Part shown: positions 35,901 to 50,900 of the stretch, one piece after another
Layout of the letters: each line of letters opens with the position of its first letter
Numbering within the stretch: position 1 is the first letter of the stretch
NCBI GenBank assembly: GCA_037179385.1
Contig: CM074180.1
Coordinates: 28,687,455 to 28,751,454 of the forward strand
Source: Holothuria scabra
Lineage: Eukaryota; Echinodermata; Holothuroidea; Aspidochirotida; Holothuriidae
Direction: 5' to 3'
DNA: 64,000 nucleotides
Program-made: the position numbers and the translations under genes
Notes under the pieces: generated by a model
The model's input: the letters and a program-made list of their open reading frames with translations, nothing else
Databases searched by the model: none
Told to the model about the DNA's origin: nothing

Positions 35901-38900
35901 ATAAAATGTCACAAAGCAAAGGCACTCCCTCAGTTGGAAGAAAACTAAATATTATTACAGGTTACACCAAAAAAATGCTGACACATGATTGGACAACCAA
36001 TCAGATACACGTGTACATAGATCTAAAGTACACAAATCCTGTTATCAAAGTGATCCTTTGATTTGTTGGACATTTGCAGGGTCCATCTCCTTCTTTCGTC
36101 AACCTGTACCATAGACAGTTATATTCAATTCAAAACCTTATCCTGAATTATGGAGTACAGAGTTGTTTGTAGCCATCTGGGAAATTTGTAGTCAACATAA
36201 GTACTAACATTAGGACTGATGAATCCTAGCAATTTCTCACCATTACTTGACCATTGGATCTGTCTACACATTTGAGGCAAGGTCTTCTTTCATTGTTTTT
36301 CTTGAATCAGTTAGTTAGATGGTGTTTTACTGCTTAGTTTCTAATTTCTTGGTTTAAGTTGGCCCTCAACAGTCTTTCTTCCAGTTGTGGCTCATGGGCT
36401 TGTTTTCCCTTCTCCATTGCTTATGGGCCATACCTACGACTGCTGCAAACAGAACCTAGTGCCATTGTGCTTGGTGCTCAACAGAAAAGCCAGTGAGCCA
36501 AAACTCAAAAAAAAGGCCGTGGTCAATTCCAATTAAACCATGTGGTAAGAAACTGGGCTATAGAGCTCCATCTTACTAAATAACAAACTAACTCCGTTGC
36601 TTATGCTGAGAACCAATCACAATGAGAGTAAGGTTCCATTTGCAAGGTCTTCTTGACATTTAAGAGTCATGTACATCCTAACCAAGCCTTCTTTAGAGCT
36701 CTCCATTTATAATGGTTGATCCCAACGTTTGTGAGTAGTCACACTTCAAGCATGACAAGCAAAGAAATGGTTTTCCCATATCTGCCCTTAAGTCAACCCT
36801 CTAGCATCCACTAATTGCTCTCAGAGCTGCCATGTGGCTGATTCATGACCACTTACACTGTCATGTGTTTATCAATACCCTGCCCATGCTATCACATGCA
36901 TCTGAGTTCTTAATTGCTACAATCCTCCTGTTTCTGACAAAACAGGAAAAAGTCCCAATCCTGCACACTCGCTCTCTCCTTCAAGAGCTGTATACTTCTA
37001 GCTACTACTCTCAGAGGTTTCAACCTTTCATTTCATTCCTCAGTTTCCTAGTACTTCATCAACAAAATTAATTTTTTCCTGTTTCAGTGATGATGAGGGA
37101 ACTTCCCTGTGATGTTATTGAGTAAGCAAGGACAGCATCGCTTCCACAATTTCAAAATGAGTCCCAGTATAACTGCTACACTATCAACAATGTGCACACA
37201 CTATTATATGATCTCCATCAAAGGCATTCTTGTGGAAAAAAAGGAGGTTTTATGGTAGGAAAATAACTTACAGCACTATTTACAGTTACCTAGACTTTGT
37301 TCCCTAGTATTAACTGGCAATTTGGTTTATCATTAACTACAATCACAAAACAGTGTACATATCAACGACATAGCAGTTCATCAAATTTGACATTTCAACA
37401 ATGAGATACAATAAATCATTTCATGTAATAGAGCACCATGACGGAAGTAATGACACTTAAGTAGAATTACAATCATTAGAAGAGTCTCATTGTACCTTTT
37501 CCAGTTCCTGAAGCAGCTTTTGTCTTTCTCTCAGCTTGGTAACTTTTCGTAGGATTTTATTCCGGGCACCTTCTGTGATTCCCTGCATCAAATACGAAAA
37601 AAAGAATCATTTAAAAATGATACCATTTCTGGCCCTCATACGCTGATTTCATTTCCTGAACGTAGTAAACAACATTCGACAAGGTACTTTTCAAGTAATT
37701 CATTACTTCAGAATCCTGCTGTTTTGTTTTACAGCATTTCTGAAATGCTGCAACCAATATATGACATTCTTACAAATTACCATATCTGTTCGAAAAAGCT
37801 TCAATAAAAATACCGTCCAGATAGTAATCACATCATTGTCGGGATTTTCCCGAAACTGCTTCCATGGCTATTTTATGAGCAGTCTTTCTGTTGTAGGTTA
37901 CCACACACAGTGCATACGAGATCTAATTACCAGTTACTGTGAACTTAAAACAATATCCAGACAAGAGCAACTTCTTTTGAGATAAAATCAGTTTAGAATA
38001 AATCTATGAATTTCAATGAAATTTCATTCAATGCACTTTCTTGGGTAAATACCCCCCCCACCCGACAATCAGTTATATCTGGTAAGTCTTGGTGTCTGCC
38101 CTTATGCAGATGCAAGATTTATATGAAGAGAAAGGTGGTACTAAGTGGTGTTGTGTTTAAGTTTTTTGCAAATAATGAAAATAAAAATCTAAACTGCTGC
38201 TTTCATCTCAAAAATTTTGACCTTCTTCAACCAACTTGCACAACCCATCCTTATGAGCAAAATGTAACATTTAAGATTCCTTGCCCCACACTCTCTCTCT
38301 CCTCCCACTAAGCAACTGCTTCAACTTACTTTTTCCTAAACTAATAACCACCAACTTTACTCCCAGCTCCAAACTTGTAAAAGCTGAGACAAAACCTTAC
38401 ACCACATCTTTTCCCTAGCCATAAGTTTATTTACTTATCTCCCAATGCCCCAGGCTATAAGACAAGAGCCTTTCATCAACTTGTTACCGTAGTAGTATGC
38501 TTATCCTCAACCAATTCCCTTATCAGGAATTGACTGCTGCAATGCTGAACCACACTGCATATGAACCTCAAGTTCAGATCCCCCATCTCTCCCTCCCCCA
38601 TCATCTGAGTTTGAATCCCCCCCCCCCATCATCAAAAGTCTTTTTACAAATCCTTTGCAAGGACTTCTGCAATGCTTACCTCCCTTGCGCCTTGCAAGTA
38701 AACCTAAAGCCTCCCCCCCTTCCTCTGTCATCTCAAGTTCAGAAAAGGCACATTAAAAATTTCCTCCTGGGACTCATCACCATTAAATCTGATCATATCT
38801 TTGTTACATACCTGCTAAAACACTGGATTGTGCCTCCTCATAAACCACCTCTCTCTCTCTTTCTCTCAATCCCTACGACAGCAGTCTATCCTCCCTCATG

Positions 38901-41900
38901 CTACATCCCTCCCTCCTTCAATCTTCCTCAACCCCAAACCCCTTCCAAAACTGAAGAGGAAGAGACAGTTGACCACTAAATCCTTACCATGGCTTTCAGC
39001 TTCTCCTCATTCAGTTCCATCATCTCATCATATGACAGCTGTTGAAACACTGAATTGTACTTGTGCAGTCTTAGCCTCTTTAACCAACCAGGCACCTCTG
39101 AAAGGAAACAGGATATCATGACACCTTGACAAACATTCAGTGTGACTACAACTTTTAAAACAAAAATACCCTCCACAAGTCATGCGGAGGATATGACTAG
39201 CTGCTCCTGTAAGTTGCACGTGGGCAAAAGCAAATCAAAACAAGATTGACAAGGGTAATCTGAAGAAGGGATCAATAAGTCTCCCAGTACTGACATGTTA
39301 AAAATAGATGAATGGTCAATTGAGTGTTGCTATAACATTTCCACAGACGTCGGACAGACGTCACGATGCTGTTTTATGGCACGAATGCTTACAGGATCCA
39401 CATTAAACAGTAACTGTTCCACCCCCCTTTAAATGTTTAGACAAAGAAAATTACGCTCACAAAGTAATACTTCTTTCAATACTTTTGTCCATATGGCACC
39501 ATAACCAAAAGGAGGACAAGATAAGGCACAATTATTTTTTTTTTAACTGTAACAGAGGGTTTCTTTAAATGCCACAACATATTATATGACTGTTTTTTCA
39601 GGGATAAACAGGAGTAGTGCTTATCTTACTATTTGCTGATAATTATGTAGGCAAGGAGGAGATAGTTTTGCAGCATTTGACTTTCTAACCACTATTTTGA
39701 GGGTACTTTTAGACCACAGGTGGAAAGAACTGCCCTCAGCTCCCAAGTATGCGATACCCAGGGAAGGGCTGTGATGCTGTCTGTACCACATAGTTCATAT
39801 GCAACTTTCATAGCACTAACTATACATAGTGTCAAATAACTTTGTAAGTTTACCTCTCATGCCACTATTTTCTTCCAAGAAACTATTTTTCTTCTGCAGA
39901 GGGAGGTGACCATCCTCACTATGAGCCTCTGTGCTGCTCCCAGATGAGGTTGGAGACAATGGAGCATGGTCACCTGGAGGATGTAAGTAATCATCTTGAG
40001 AGCACCATCCATGACTGGTTAGGGTATTAGGGGTAATGGGTAGACTACGCCTTCCTTGGTATCCTTGCTGCGGGGAAGGATGAAAGCCTCCTGGACTGCT
40101 TTCTGTTAAGAAACAAGAAAGTCAACGGTGGCTCTCAAATGATAAAAAGTTCTGTGTGAAATATAGTAGTAAAGACATAAACCAAATAGTAGCCAGACAG
40201 CTAGAAAACATGTTCAAATGTGAGCTAGGCAAAACAGACAAGAAAGTTGCAGTGTGTATGGGCCCTTTGCTGGTAAAGTCTCCACAGTGTTATTAGTTTG
40301 CCAGACAGTAAGTGTGGGCTTTTTATCTCTTGCTCAGCATACCAAGTCAATAGCTTTATTACGTGATATTTGTCCAGAACACCAGCTTTTAATAAAATAA
40401 ACTGTACCCATTTCCCACCTCCTAGTAGATGCAAAATAAGTACTTCTGAATACGGCTAACACATGCTTTTCTTTTGTCCTGTGTTTCATTTAAACAAGCC
40501 CCCCCCCCCCCCCACACACCCTCTCTCCCTCAGAATGTCACAGAAAGTCCCAATGGGAGAGAAAGTAAAAAAAAGAATCCAAAAGTTGGGAAAAAACAAG
40601 AGCAATTTCAATATGTAACTTGAGCATTCAGCTGACAATTAAACAAGGATGTGTCTTGGGACAGGGTCCAATGAGGTATAGCACCACATACTGAAGATAT
40701 TGCCAGATTCCTTACCACAGTAAATAGGGTCACCAGATGTGAAACAGGTGATACAGATTTGTCTATACATACTATGACAACAAAAAAGGAAAAAATTAAT
40801 GATGTAGAACAAACTTCCTCTGAAAAAAAAAACTCGCAAGGTATCATTACAATCCATGCCAGCAAAGAAGCAGTGTCAAATAGAATCCCCCTGAAATGCT
40901 CCCAAACTTTCTTGGGAACTGATTTCCTGGACTATCACAGACCCTTTCGACAACCCAAATCAAGAATTTCTTTAACCTTCCTCTTCATATTTTACATAAA
41001 TTTGCATGAAATACAAGTTGAAGACAATGATAAATTAGGGTGATAGAAGAAGATGAGGAGTGAAATGGACTATGATATTATGAGCGAGAACAGACTTTAC
41101 CACTTTGCCACTTTGCAAAACAAATTCCACCGTGACTCTCCCACGACCTCCCACAATTTTCCTGAATTTCAAGACTATTACAGTATAAGCATTAATACTT
41201 TTTCAAATTTTCATGACTTTTCCCCAAGTTTTCCATGACTGCAGGAAATCCAGCTGAAAGGAGGTTTAAAGGATACCTACCAATAGTCTCATTATGTGGA
41301 CCATGTACATTGACAGCAGGTGGGGCCGACACAGTGTTTTCTACTGGGTTATGCAACCGTGATGGGTCAGTGGAGCTAGACGTATCAGCGATTCCAGAGT
41401 CCCTGGAGGAGTGCCATCCATTAGCTTTACTGACATGACGGCCTGCATCTGGTGTCGGACTTGGCGATGGTGGAGAAGAGTTATCTGGCGATAAATGTCC
41501 TTGAGAGGTAGAGCGCTCTTCCAATTGTATGAACCATTTACTTAAGGAGTCCCGCTCCTCACGTGTAATGGCTGGGTGTATCATGAAATATGAGAGTAAC
41601 TGTTTGCTCTCTTCATAATGGAGTCCTTCACTTGTTGTTAATGTCAATATTTTAGGAATCATTTTCATATATTCAGCTTTAGCATGAATGCTTCCTGGTT
41701 GTAACAATGGCAGGTGTGCTAGAAGCTTAGGTAATGCCATATCATCAGTCTGTAGACTTCCAATGAAAGCTGCAGAAAAGAATAAAAATATAACTGTTAC
41801 TGTAGATGAACTCCAAGCAAGAATTAAATTAAATTATGGAAACATGTTTAATTAAACCAAACCACACCATCCATTAACTTCAAGGTCATTATAACGACCA

Positions 41901-44900
41901 ATTTCAATTGATATTCACTACAAGATTCATTATTAATTGTGCCACAAGGAAGGCATGTCCAACACCTGTGTACTAGAGTATGAATTTAAGTTAAATGTAT
42001 TCACTGCTTTGATTTTCAGTAATCTTCAGTCATCTCCTTGCACCCACGGTTATATGAAAGAGGAAAAGTTGCACATCCTTGCCACGTTGGCAATTTTACA
42101 ACACTTTGTACTTAGTGAGTATAAAGGCTTGTAGATCATGTCACAGGCACCAAACTACTTAAAAATGGATTAGCAACTGAGATTTGGGGATTCAATAATT
42201 GTGATACAAATCCAGCAACTTCTACTTAGTCCCTTAGACTATGTTATCTAGTTGAACACATCTGTATAGACATCAACTTGGCTAAAGGATTTCTTTTCTT
42301 TGATGATTGAGTCCACAGATCTATACTTTCAAGTTTCAAGTTTATTTTTCACATCAAATTGCTAGAAAATAACATTATATACTGCACAATACAACATGTA
42401 AAGATAAATACTATCATTAAAGGTGAAAGGAGTCAGAGGGAAGAAGAGATGCTTTTACTAAGTCTGGCCCCTCAAGAAAGCAGAACAAAACATATAAGTA
42501 GCAAAAACATAAGAAAATATGACAAAAAGTAAGCAAAAAAGATAAGAAAAAACTTTAAGCAGAATGGAAAAACACTTTAACAATATAGTACTTTATCCAT
42601 GCCTTACAAAAATTTCATTTTCACATGATATTATAGTTACAGTAGTTTGTCACGCCCACTGCCAGGCAACAAATCAAGGGACATTACATCTGTAACCAGC
42701 TGCTTCTCAACTACTGCAGCTAGAGTACAGCATAGGTGCCATTGCCATATCATAGTTTTTGCCAAGTACTCAAGAAAGGAACGGGGCTTATGACACCAGT
42801 GAAAACACTCTTTAGATGGGGATGATCATTTTCAAGTCTTCAATCTATGAAAATTTTATTCCATTTCACAACCACTTCAGCATACTGTACAATTTTTTTT
42901 TTCTTATTTTTCACTCACAGCTAGAAGGTATACAGATGAAGTGTCCCATGAATGGCTTTTTATTACTTTTCAATACAGAGCAAACCCACAAGCATGAAAT
43001 TTAATGATGTTACCACACAGCTTCCAATCTATCTCTCTGACAAAGTTAAAGATAATGGCATTTTATGATGTTAAGTTTTGTGACGAAATTCAAAATGGTA
43101 ATTACATCTATAAGACAAAGGTTGTATGCACTAAAATTACAGCTTTGATAATCACAGTACTGTCACAGAATTTTTTAAATCTGCTATGTTGGTTCAAGAG
43201 GCTAAATTGTATCACTGAAGCTGCAAAATTTCAGCAAAGTACATTTCCATGAAGGGTACACCTAATTCTTGTTTGAAATAATTAAATAGTTAAAACAGGA
43301 AGGTACATAGACTGCCTTATATAGTATTGAATGTGCCCAGCAGTTCTGGGCCATGCCCCTCTCAAAGAAAACACAAAACAAAAAAATTCAACAGAGATAA
43401 GGACAATGGCAAACAGTATTATTGCACATTGAATGGAATACCATACACTGTTAATATGTGCTGAAGTAGTACAGTAATTGTTCATACTATACTGACTAAA
43501 CTGCACATATACAGTAATGAGTCAGTTGAAATACACTGAACATGATATGCAATATCAAAACCAAGTTAACAAAAGTCACAATACACCTTTTCAAGGTCCT
43601 GTAATGTTCTCTGAGAACAGCAACAATACAAAATGCTTGAAAAGATTTTTAATTTGTTTATTCTTTTTTTCTTTAGAATTTAGAAAAAAATAAAAAAAAA
43701 AATCTGTGAAATCACTTCACGTTTAGATACTGTGTCGATGATATGCTCCTCAGAGCCTCCAATAAGTTTCACCATCTCACAGACCATATTTGATTTATGC
43801 TGCAAAGTCTGCATTGACAATTTTAACTCAGACGTCACCAATAGTTCAGTATGAATTATTAATATGCACTGCGTCTTATGGCACGCTACTGGGTTTATCA
43901 GAATGATATACAGAGAGAGTGGTGATATTTTTGTATCATGGAAGCCATCAGTTCTTGTGCAGGCCAGACTTAAATATTTATAAAACTAAGCAGCAAAGCA
44001 GAACACACATGGAGAGTGCAGAGAGTACTGTACATATATTGGTTAATGATTTGTTGGAAAAAGTGACAAAGATGGATCATAATATCACATCATCATTCAA
44101 AGAATGAGCATAGACCAGGTTTTGTTCACATTCTGCCTCAAGGGTATGGTCAGTGATGATGCGTTTTTTCATAATTTGTTTAAAAAGTACTCCTTTTTTC
44201 TTTAAGAAAATCAAATGCACTGTGCTAAAAACAGAGCTCTGAACTAACTGTACAGTTGAATACCTGGACATGCTGCATGACTGCTGCACTTGCAATCAAT
44301 CAAACCCATCAAAACCAAACAGTATCAGTGTTACTGTATGCTACAAACTGCACTGATCAGGGAAAGTACTGTGCTGAACTTAATGACCTGAATTCAAATG
44401 AACTTTTGAGCACATAGGTTCAGTACTGAAGGATGGCTTCTATGGTTGATTGTTATCTCTCTGGCTGGTGATATATTTGTAGTGAGATTAAATTTTATCA
44501 CTTGTTGCATTCCATCCTCTTTAATGGACTAGATTATATTTGATCAGATTGTCAACATGATCCACAGGAAAAACTGACAAACTTTTGCAACTCAGGCAAT
44601 TATCATTAACCAAACCAATGCTTCATGCTTACTTTAGTATCACAAAATATTTTTCAGCCCTCAGCAAATTTAGTGGATACCTCCAAATCTAGCTACTACT
44701 GTATGCAAATGGGTGGAAAAAGTTGGGAAACTGGGTGGGGTCCTTTACAGGAAATTGCAAACTGAATTAATTCATTATTCATTAAAAGAGTAGGAAGAGT
44801 AATAGAATGGGAAAAAAATGAGGCACTAAAGCTCTATGTCCCAGTCCCCTTCCCCCTCCCCCTTGATACAGTAAAAAGAATGACAACGAAACATATGGCT

Positions 44901-47900
44901 ATATTCAGTGCATTGTTAAGCTAAGATGTGTACAAAATAATATGAGGAGAAATTTTTCATTCAAGGCTATTCTAATTCTCTGCTATAAAAAACAAAAAAG
45001 AAAAACAAACAAACAAAAATAGATCCACAACTCCTGGAAAAGGCTCATCCCTGGTAACTTCTTGTGTAACTATAATCCTGAGAAAAAGGAATACAATTGA
45101 TGAGAGTAGAAAGTAAGGTATTAAATCAAATAACAAGTTTCTGGAAAAATAACCATTCATATTCAATAGCAGACACCCACAAAATAAGCTTAGTAAGCTG
45201 GGTAAGTCCTACAATTATGTTGATCAGACCTTGAATAGCAATACTTTGGATTCAAGCCCCAGCAGTTTGACAAATAATGACAAATTCATATCAACTCCCT
45301 GTTTAGGCTGGGTGATGTCCAATTCACTTGATATTAAAACCAAATTTGGATTTTGATAATTAGTACACAGTCAACTCAGAACTTCAGATACAAAAGCCAT
45401 AAATGTACCAGAGTAGCAAAGCTACTGATGCACAACCTTTCTTATGTTATCAGTGTTTTTTTTTTTGCCATGTTGCCATGCTTATGCCAATCCTCCACTG
45501 AAAATATCAGACAAATCTGACCAGATTTGAAGGCAGTGAAACTTTTTAAAGTGGGAGACAGACATTTTGACCCCATTTACAGTATAACATAAGCTCTACA
45601 CACTGTTAGTGGGTTGAGCTAAAAATTGTAAATAAGGTCTATCGTTCTGAGAATTAAATTCTCAGATTGCTCATTTTCCCCAAACTCTCCCAAAACCTTT
45701 TCATTGTTAACATAGGATGAGGGGCCACCTTTCAGGCTCTCTCCTTATGTCCATCCCTTCACACTGCAGACTTGCCAAAGGATTACCAGGGGTAAGAAAG
45801 GGTTACATATAACAGGAGGTACTGTAAGGAGGGCTGATACAGTAGATACAGTGAACTGAACTCCATTGCATCAAATAAAAAGAGAAGAGCTGTAAGTACT
45901 GTCAAGGTACACCAAACTTAAATGGGCAAATTGAAATCCATTTTTACAATGTGTGGGTTAAAAACTGTAATGCTACTAAAACTTAACAAGGACAAAACAA
46001 AGGTATTGGGTCACCACTTTTATTTTAAACTTCCTTCATGAATCAACCATGAATTTCCCATCACTTTCACAAATAAAAAGAAAAACATACCCTAGATCAC
46101 AAGGGATAAAGATGTATTGTGCAGGCTCCCTTATTGTAAAAGAAATCATTGATCTACACATAAATCATCCTAATCCATATCCTTTAAAGTGTACTTATGT
46201 CCTGGAAAGGGGGGTATGGGAAAAGGTAACATGTAACCCTTTACGAGTCCATAACAATAGCTCTGCACCTAAAGATTAGTGAGGACAAGTTACTTTAGAA
46301 TCAAACTGGCAGACAACATAGGGGAACAGTGTCAAGACTCCCCTAGGTAACGCATAGTCTGCACCGGTTATATGCAAATTCAGTGAATGAAAGATTTTAA
46401 CTATACATTTCTATGATGCTACCAAAATACCTGTAGATCCATTTTGTTTGCACCAAAAAAACGATATACATGTACAATGTATACCTTTCAGTGTCAAACA
46501 AACATAAAACTTAAATGTCATTTACCCCTTTTTTGGGAGAATATTTAAGACAATATTTAATTCAGATCTAATAAATAACTCAATTTTCAACAGCTGTAGA
46601 CATCTCAAATCATGTTTCCAAGCTCTTTTAATCCCATTGTTCCCAGAGGGTAACATAGAATACAGTAGTACACTTGACCCCTTTCAGAATTGAGTTCATG
46701 CATTAGTCTAGTTGGCTATATCTACTGGTACTACAGTCAAGGCCATATAAACCAGACCTACCGATAAAAGTCAATGACATTTTAAATAGGCTCCAGTTAC
46801 ATGCTACTACAAAAGTTTAAGTCCCTTTAAATTTTTTTTTTGTGTGTGTGTGTTTGTTTGTGGAGTGATAATGGCATTGCATTAGAGTTGTTACCACCAA
46901 GATAGGGCAAACTGGAGAGGACATCTTTTTTGTTGCAAACACAATAATATGGTCTACCTTCTTTTTACTTTCCATGTCAGTGCATGACAGAGGACATCTG
47001 TGGCAGGGATTTTAGAGACTCAAAAAGGGTGAGGGGGAATTAATAAGCCTATTGCTAAACCCCAAATCCAACTTGATGCTACCCTTGGCCTTAGTTACTG
47101 GTGGGTTCATGGAAAAAAACTTGCTTTCATGACCCCTTTAACATGCAAGCTTTAAAGGGAAGTGTAAGCAACAATTTAATTTTCATATGCAAATGAGGAA
47201 CCAAATTTACACATTGTGGTGAAATTTCCATTCAAATAAGATAAGTATTTCTTGAGATATCAGTAAATGGAGTCCGTCAATTTGTGTGTCAAAGTGAGTT
47301 TGAGGACACAGGAGCTTGTATCACTTTCTCACATTGACAAGAAATGCTTTGCTTCCCTTTGTTTATCAAACTGTTGTGTTCACCTTGAAGTTTAACAGCA
47401 CCTCCCTGTGGCAGATGCAAAGTTTGCAACATTAGAAATAACACTGGCATGAAATTTGGACAAACCCCTTTGTTCAGAGATGGACATGAATGCCTGACCT
47501 TGGTGAACTCTTGTGGTTTACATGGTCGGAGAGTACGTTACTGCGCTTGATAGAGTTGACCTAAATTTTCTTAATTTTTGCATTTTTAATCATTAAAACG
47601 AAAATCTCGTAACAAGTTGACACTAAATTTAAACCTTGAAACGAAAAAATCAGTTAACATTTAGTGAAAATAATGATCACATTTCAAAGCAAATATGCCA
47701 GATTTTGCAAGCCAACAGACCTCGATGAGATTTATTCTTTTTAATTCCTCATTTTGTCATTTTTGTACGAATCAAGACAGGTAACTGATCAAAATGGTAC
47801 TACGAATTCCAGAGATTTCACATTTTTGCATGTAAATGACTAAGATGTAATGTTTTCAGACCGATTGTGGTGTTCAGTGGACTCCCAGTCTGCTTCTACT

Positions 47901-50900
47901 AGGGTTTACGACGTTACACCAGCCAAGGTCATTTAGTTTCTTGCGGTCGGATGTCGTCAAAGAATTACCCAGTTTGAAACTCTATCGCCCAGTTTGAGTG
48001 CTGATTTTTCATGGCACAAATTTTCTAATAAAGTTCTCATGCCACATGCAATCACATTTTAACAATATGGGATTGTTGAGGAGAAAATCAACTCTTAAAT
48101 TTAAACAAAAACAAAACACAGTACACTAATGTCGGGATATGATGTCATATGTGATTGCTAAAAGTTCACTTTTTGTTAAAAACATGGAAACTTAACGTGT
48201 TCATATCTTGAGAACTACACATCGGATTTCAATTCAAATTTCACCAAAATACTCAAAAGAAGTACCCCTCTAACATACTGTACCAAATCCTTTTGTGACC
48301 TTAAACCCCACTTTTAAGGGTTTCAAAGGCTATTAATTTCAGTCATTGCTGTGAAGGTGCCTTCTTCTTTCATGAGAAACCAAGATACTGACATTTTTTT
48401 TATGTTTATGGAAATAGGAAGGGGAAATGTAACAGTCCTTCTTTTGGAAGTGGGGGTAAATCTCCCTACCCTCACATTTGCTTGATGGAAACCCTGATTC
48501 CTGGTACCAAAACAACTCCTCAAGCTTTTGCAAATTAGTTGCACTAATTGCTGTAACCTCCCTGTATTTTGGCCCTATGAAGTTAACTACTGTAAAGTTC
48601 ACAAGCATTTAGCACACGATTCCACTTAAAAGACCAAACCTCTCACCCCAAACTACAATTTTGGGATCTGGGTACCGAAATTCTCAATTGGCTCAGCTCT
48701 TTGATTGACAGCTAATTCAAACAATGCAGAGTGCCAAAGCTTTTACTGCACAGTATAAACAATACTGAGAGTGTTTTGATTATATAAATTGAGTTTTTCT
48801 ATACTAGCCCTGAAGCAATAAACTGAGATTGTGTCTGAATGAGGATGAATTTCAGATAATTGTGGGAGGGGCTTAAGTAAGAAGGTCAGGAGAATTGGTA
48901 CTGTTTAGGGTGAGGGAACTAGGCCTTTAAATGATTATATGCATATAAGTGGTTTTCTTGTTAATGTTAAGTGGCCTCTGACAACTACTAGGCTTAAAGT
49001 GTACTAAACTTATACATAACCTTTACTTCTTGACCTTAGAAGATGCATAACACTTTAAATTGCTATGATTACTACTGGGATGGCTTTGAATTAAAAATTG
49101 TACAAAGTAAAATCCTCTTTTCACACCAGTTATGCAAAATTTTCAGCATCCCATGTAAATGCAAATTTTTGTTGGAATGTACAGATAAATGCCTTTTTCA
49201 TTTTGAAGAATCTCTCTATAATGTTTTAAACATGCATATTAAAGTACATGCACACTGTAAAGCAGTTTTGTGACAATAGACCACTTCAAAGGTTCTTCAA
49301 GGAGTTTTACTTAATTAGCAATAGGAGAACGGTCAATGGGTAACATTTACAGTACATGTTTCAGCTAATAGAGGTATGTTAACACACATAACTTTATGTT
49401 GCACAGCTGGGGCAGAGCTCAAATGTTTTGTTACCAGTTGACCAGAACAGTACGGTCACTACCGCACAGACACTTTTTTAAATCAAGATGTAAAATGTTT
49501 AAAAGCCAGGATACACACAAGCTCAAAAGTTTAACTTTTTGCTGAACTGTAGATAGTAAAACTTGACTTATTATTCTAATTAATACTTGCATTGTCATAC
49601 AGTAGGAACTCCCTCCAAAGTTCTTGTGGAGTTACCTACTCAATATGTCCCTTTAATAAGGTGGTACCACTTACAGAATAAAAGTGGCTAATGGTAGAAT
49701 CTTTCTTTTCTTTTTTCTTTTTTTTTTTTTTTTTTTTTTTTATGGTGTGTGTTTGGGGAAAATATCAGAGCTGAACCTTACCTTTCATCCTTTCATACAC
49801 CAAAAAGCACTGTCATGCTCCCATTTTATTTCACTTACTATAGAGGTCCTGGTTTACCACTACCTCTAATGGCACCCTTTCAAGCTGTCTACTTGCAATT
49901 TGACTGGTGCCTTTGCCATACCATTCCCCCTGTGGGTTGCTTCTAGCAGAATATGCCCCCCCTTCCCGGGAAAAGGGTCACAAAAGGATAAGACTTGAAG
50001 GTTTTTGCAACACACTAGAAACCAAATGTGAACTTGAACCATATTTCATGTTTGAACCCTGCCTTGTCATTAGTGTTTGCACAGGTAACCCGGGTACCCC
50101 CCCGCCATCGTATTACCCGGTTCCAAATCTACTACCCGAATCTTAAAAAAAAATGCATGCAAAAGGATCATCCCATTTACGCCATTGCCCACGGTAATAG
50201 ACTAAACTATTTTGCCAATTTGGTAAACATTCTCCGAGACTGAGAATGAAGAGAGCCCCTAGAAATTATGTGTAAGTTTGATAGTTGTCTGTACTTCCTT
50301 TCTGAAGTTGAAATTTTTATCAGCGTCGTCATGTAGTGGGTAACTTCTCGCTATCGTCATGTAGTGGGTAACTTCTCACATATCACATGTATATCGCTTA
50401 TAAACTTACTCACAAGCAAGCTATCTGACGGCCGATTCAAAATCACATCGTACTGTTTCACGCAGACATAGCAAGACATACTGTATCACCCCCCCCCCCA
50501 GGTCGCAAAGACAGTGTCCGTAACGTTCAGCATGCTAGGTAAACTGAGCCTTGCATGTATATACGATCTTATTATCAATACGGTATGCCACCTCGAGTAT
50601 AATCCTCGAATATTTCTTAATGGTTAAAGGTGTCAGTTTTACGCAAATCAACACCTTGCCGCTATCTGCAAAGTAAAACGACATCAATGTAATAACACCG
50701 TAAACATTCACAAAATTTTTTTTTAAAATAGGCCAGTATATATTACGTTATTTTGCCCCAAAATGGCGCTTGAGCAGACTACGAAGTTTATGTGTGAAAG
50801 TTATGTTACCGTGCCTGGATGTCGACACGAGGCTAGCTACGTAAGAACGTACATACCCCATTAGCGATAATTCCAACGCACATTGCAAAGTAGTATGAGG

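Larger units (their letters stand above)
35368..37495 (-). other. SAMD4 intron 5, with inverted SINE pair
   Basis: 2.1 kb containing two SINE fragments in opposite orientation (36308-36430 and 36470-36577). No other element or exon is supported. Confidence 0.7.

Noticed and set aside
38497..38979. 160-codon open frame on the + strand
   Set aside because: It is made of Pro/Ser/Leu low-complexity sequence from pyrimidine-rich intron DNA, has no family motif, and lies antisense inside SAMD4 intron 4.
41192..41280. Continuation of the SAMD4 exon 2 frame to a stop
   Set aside because: A GTAGGT donor lies at the end of family similarity, and phase agreement with exon 3 supports splicing; the continuation is intron.
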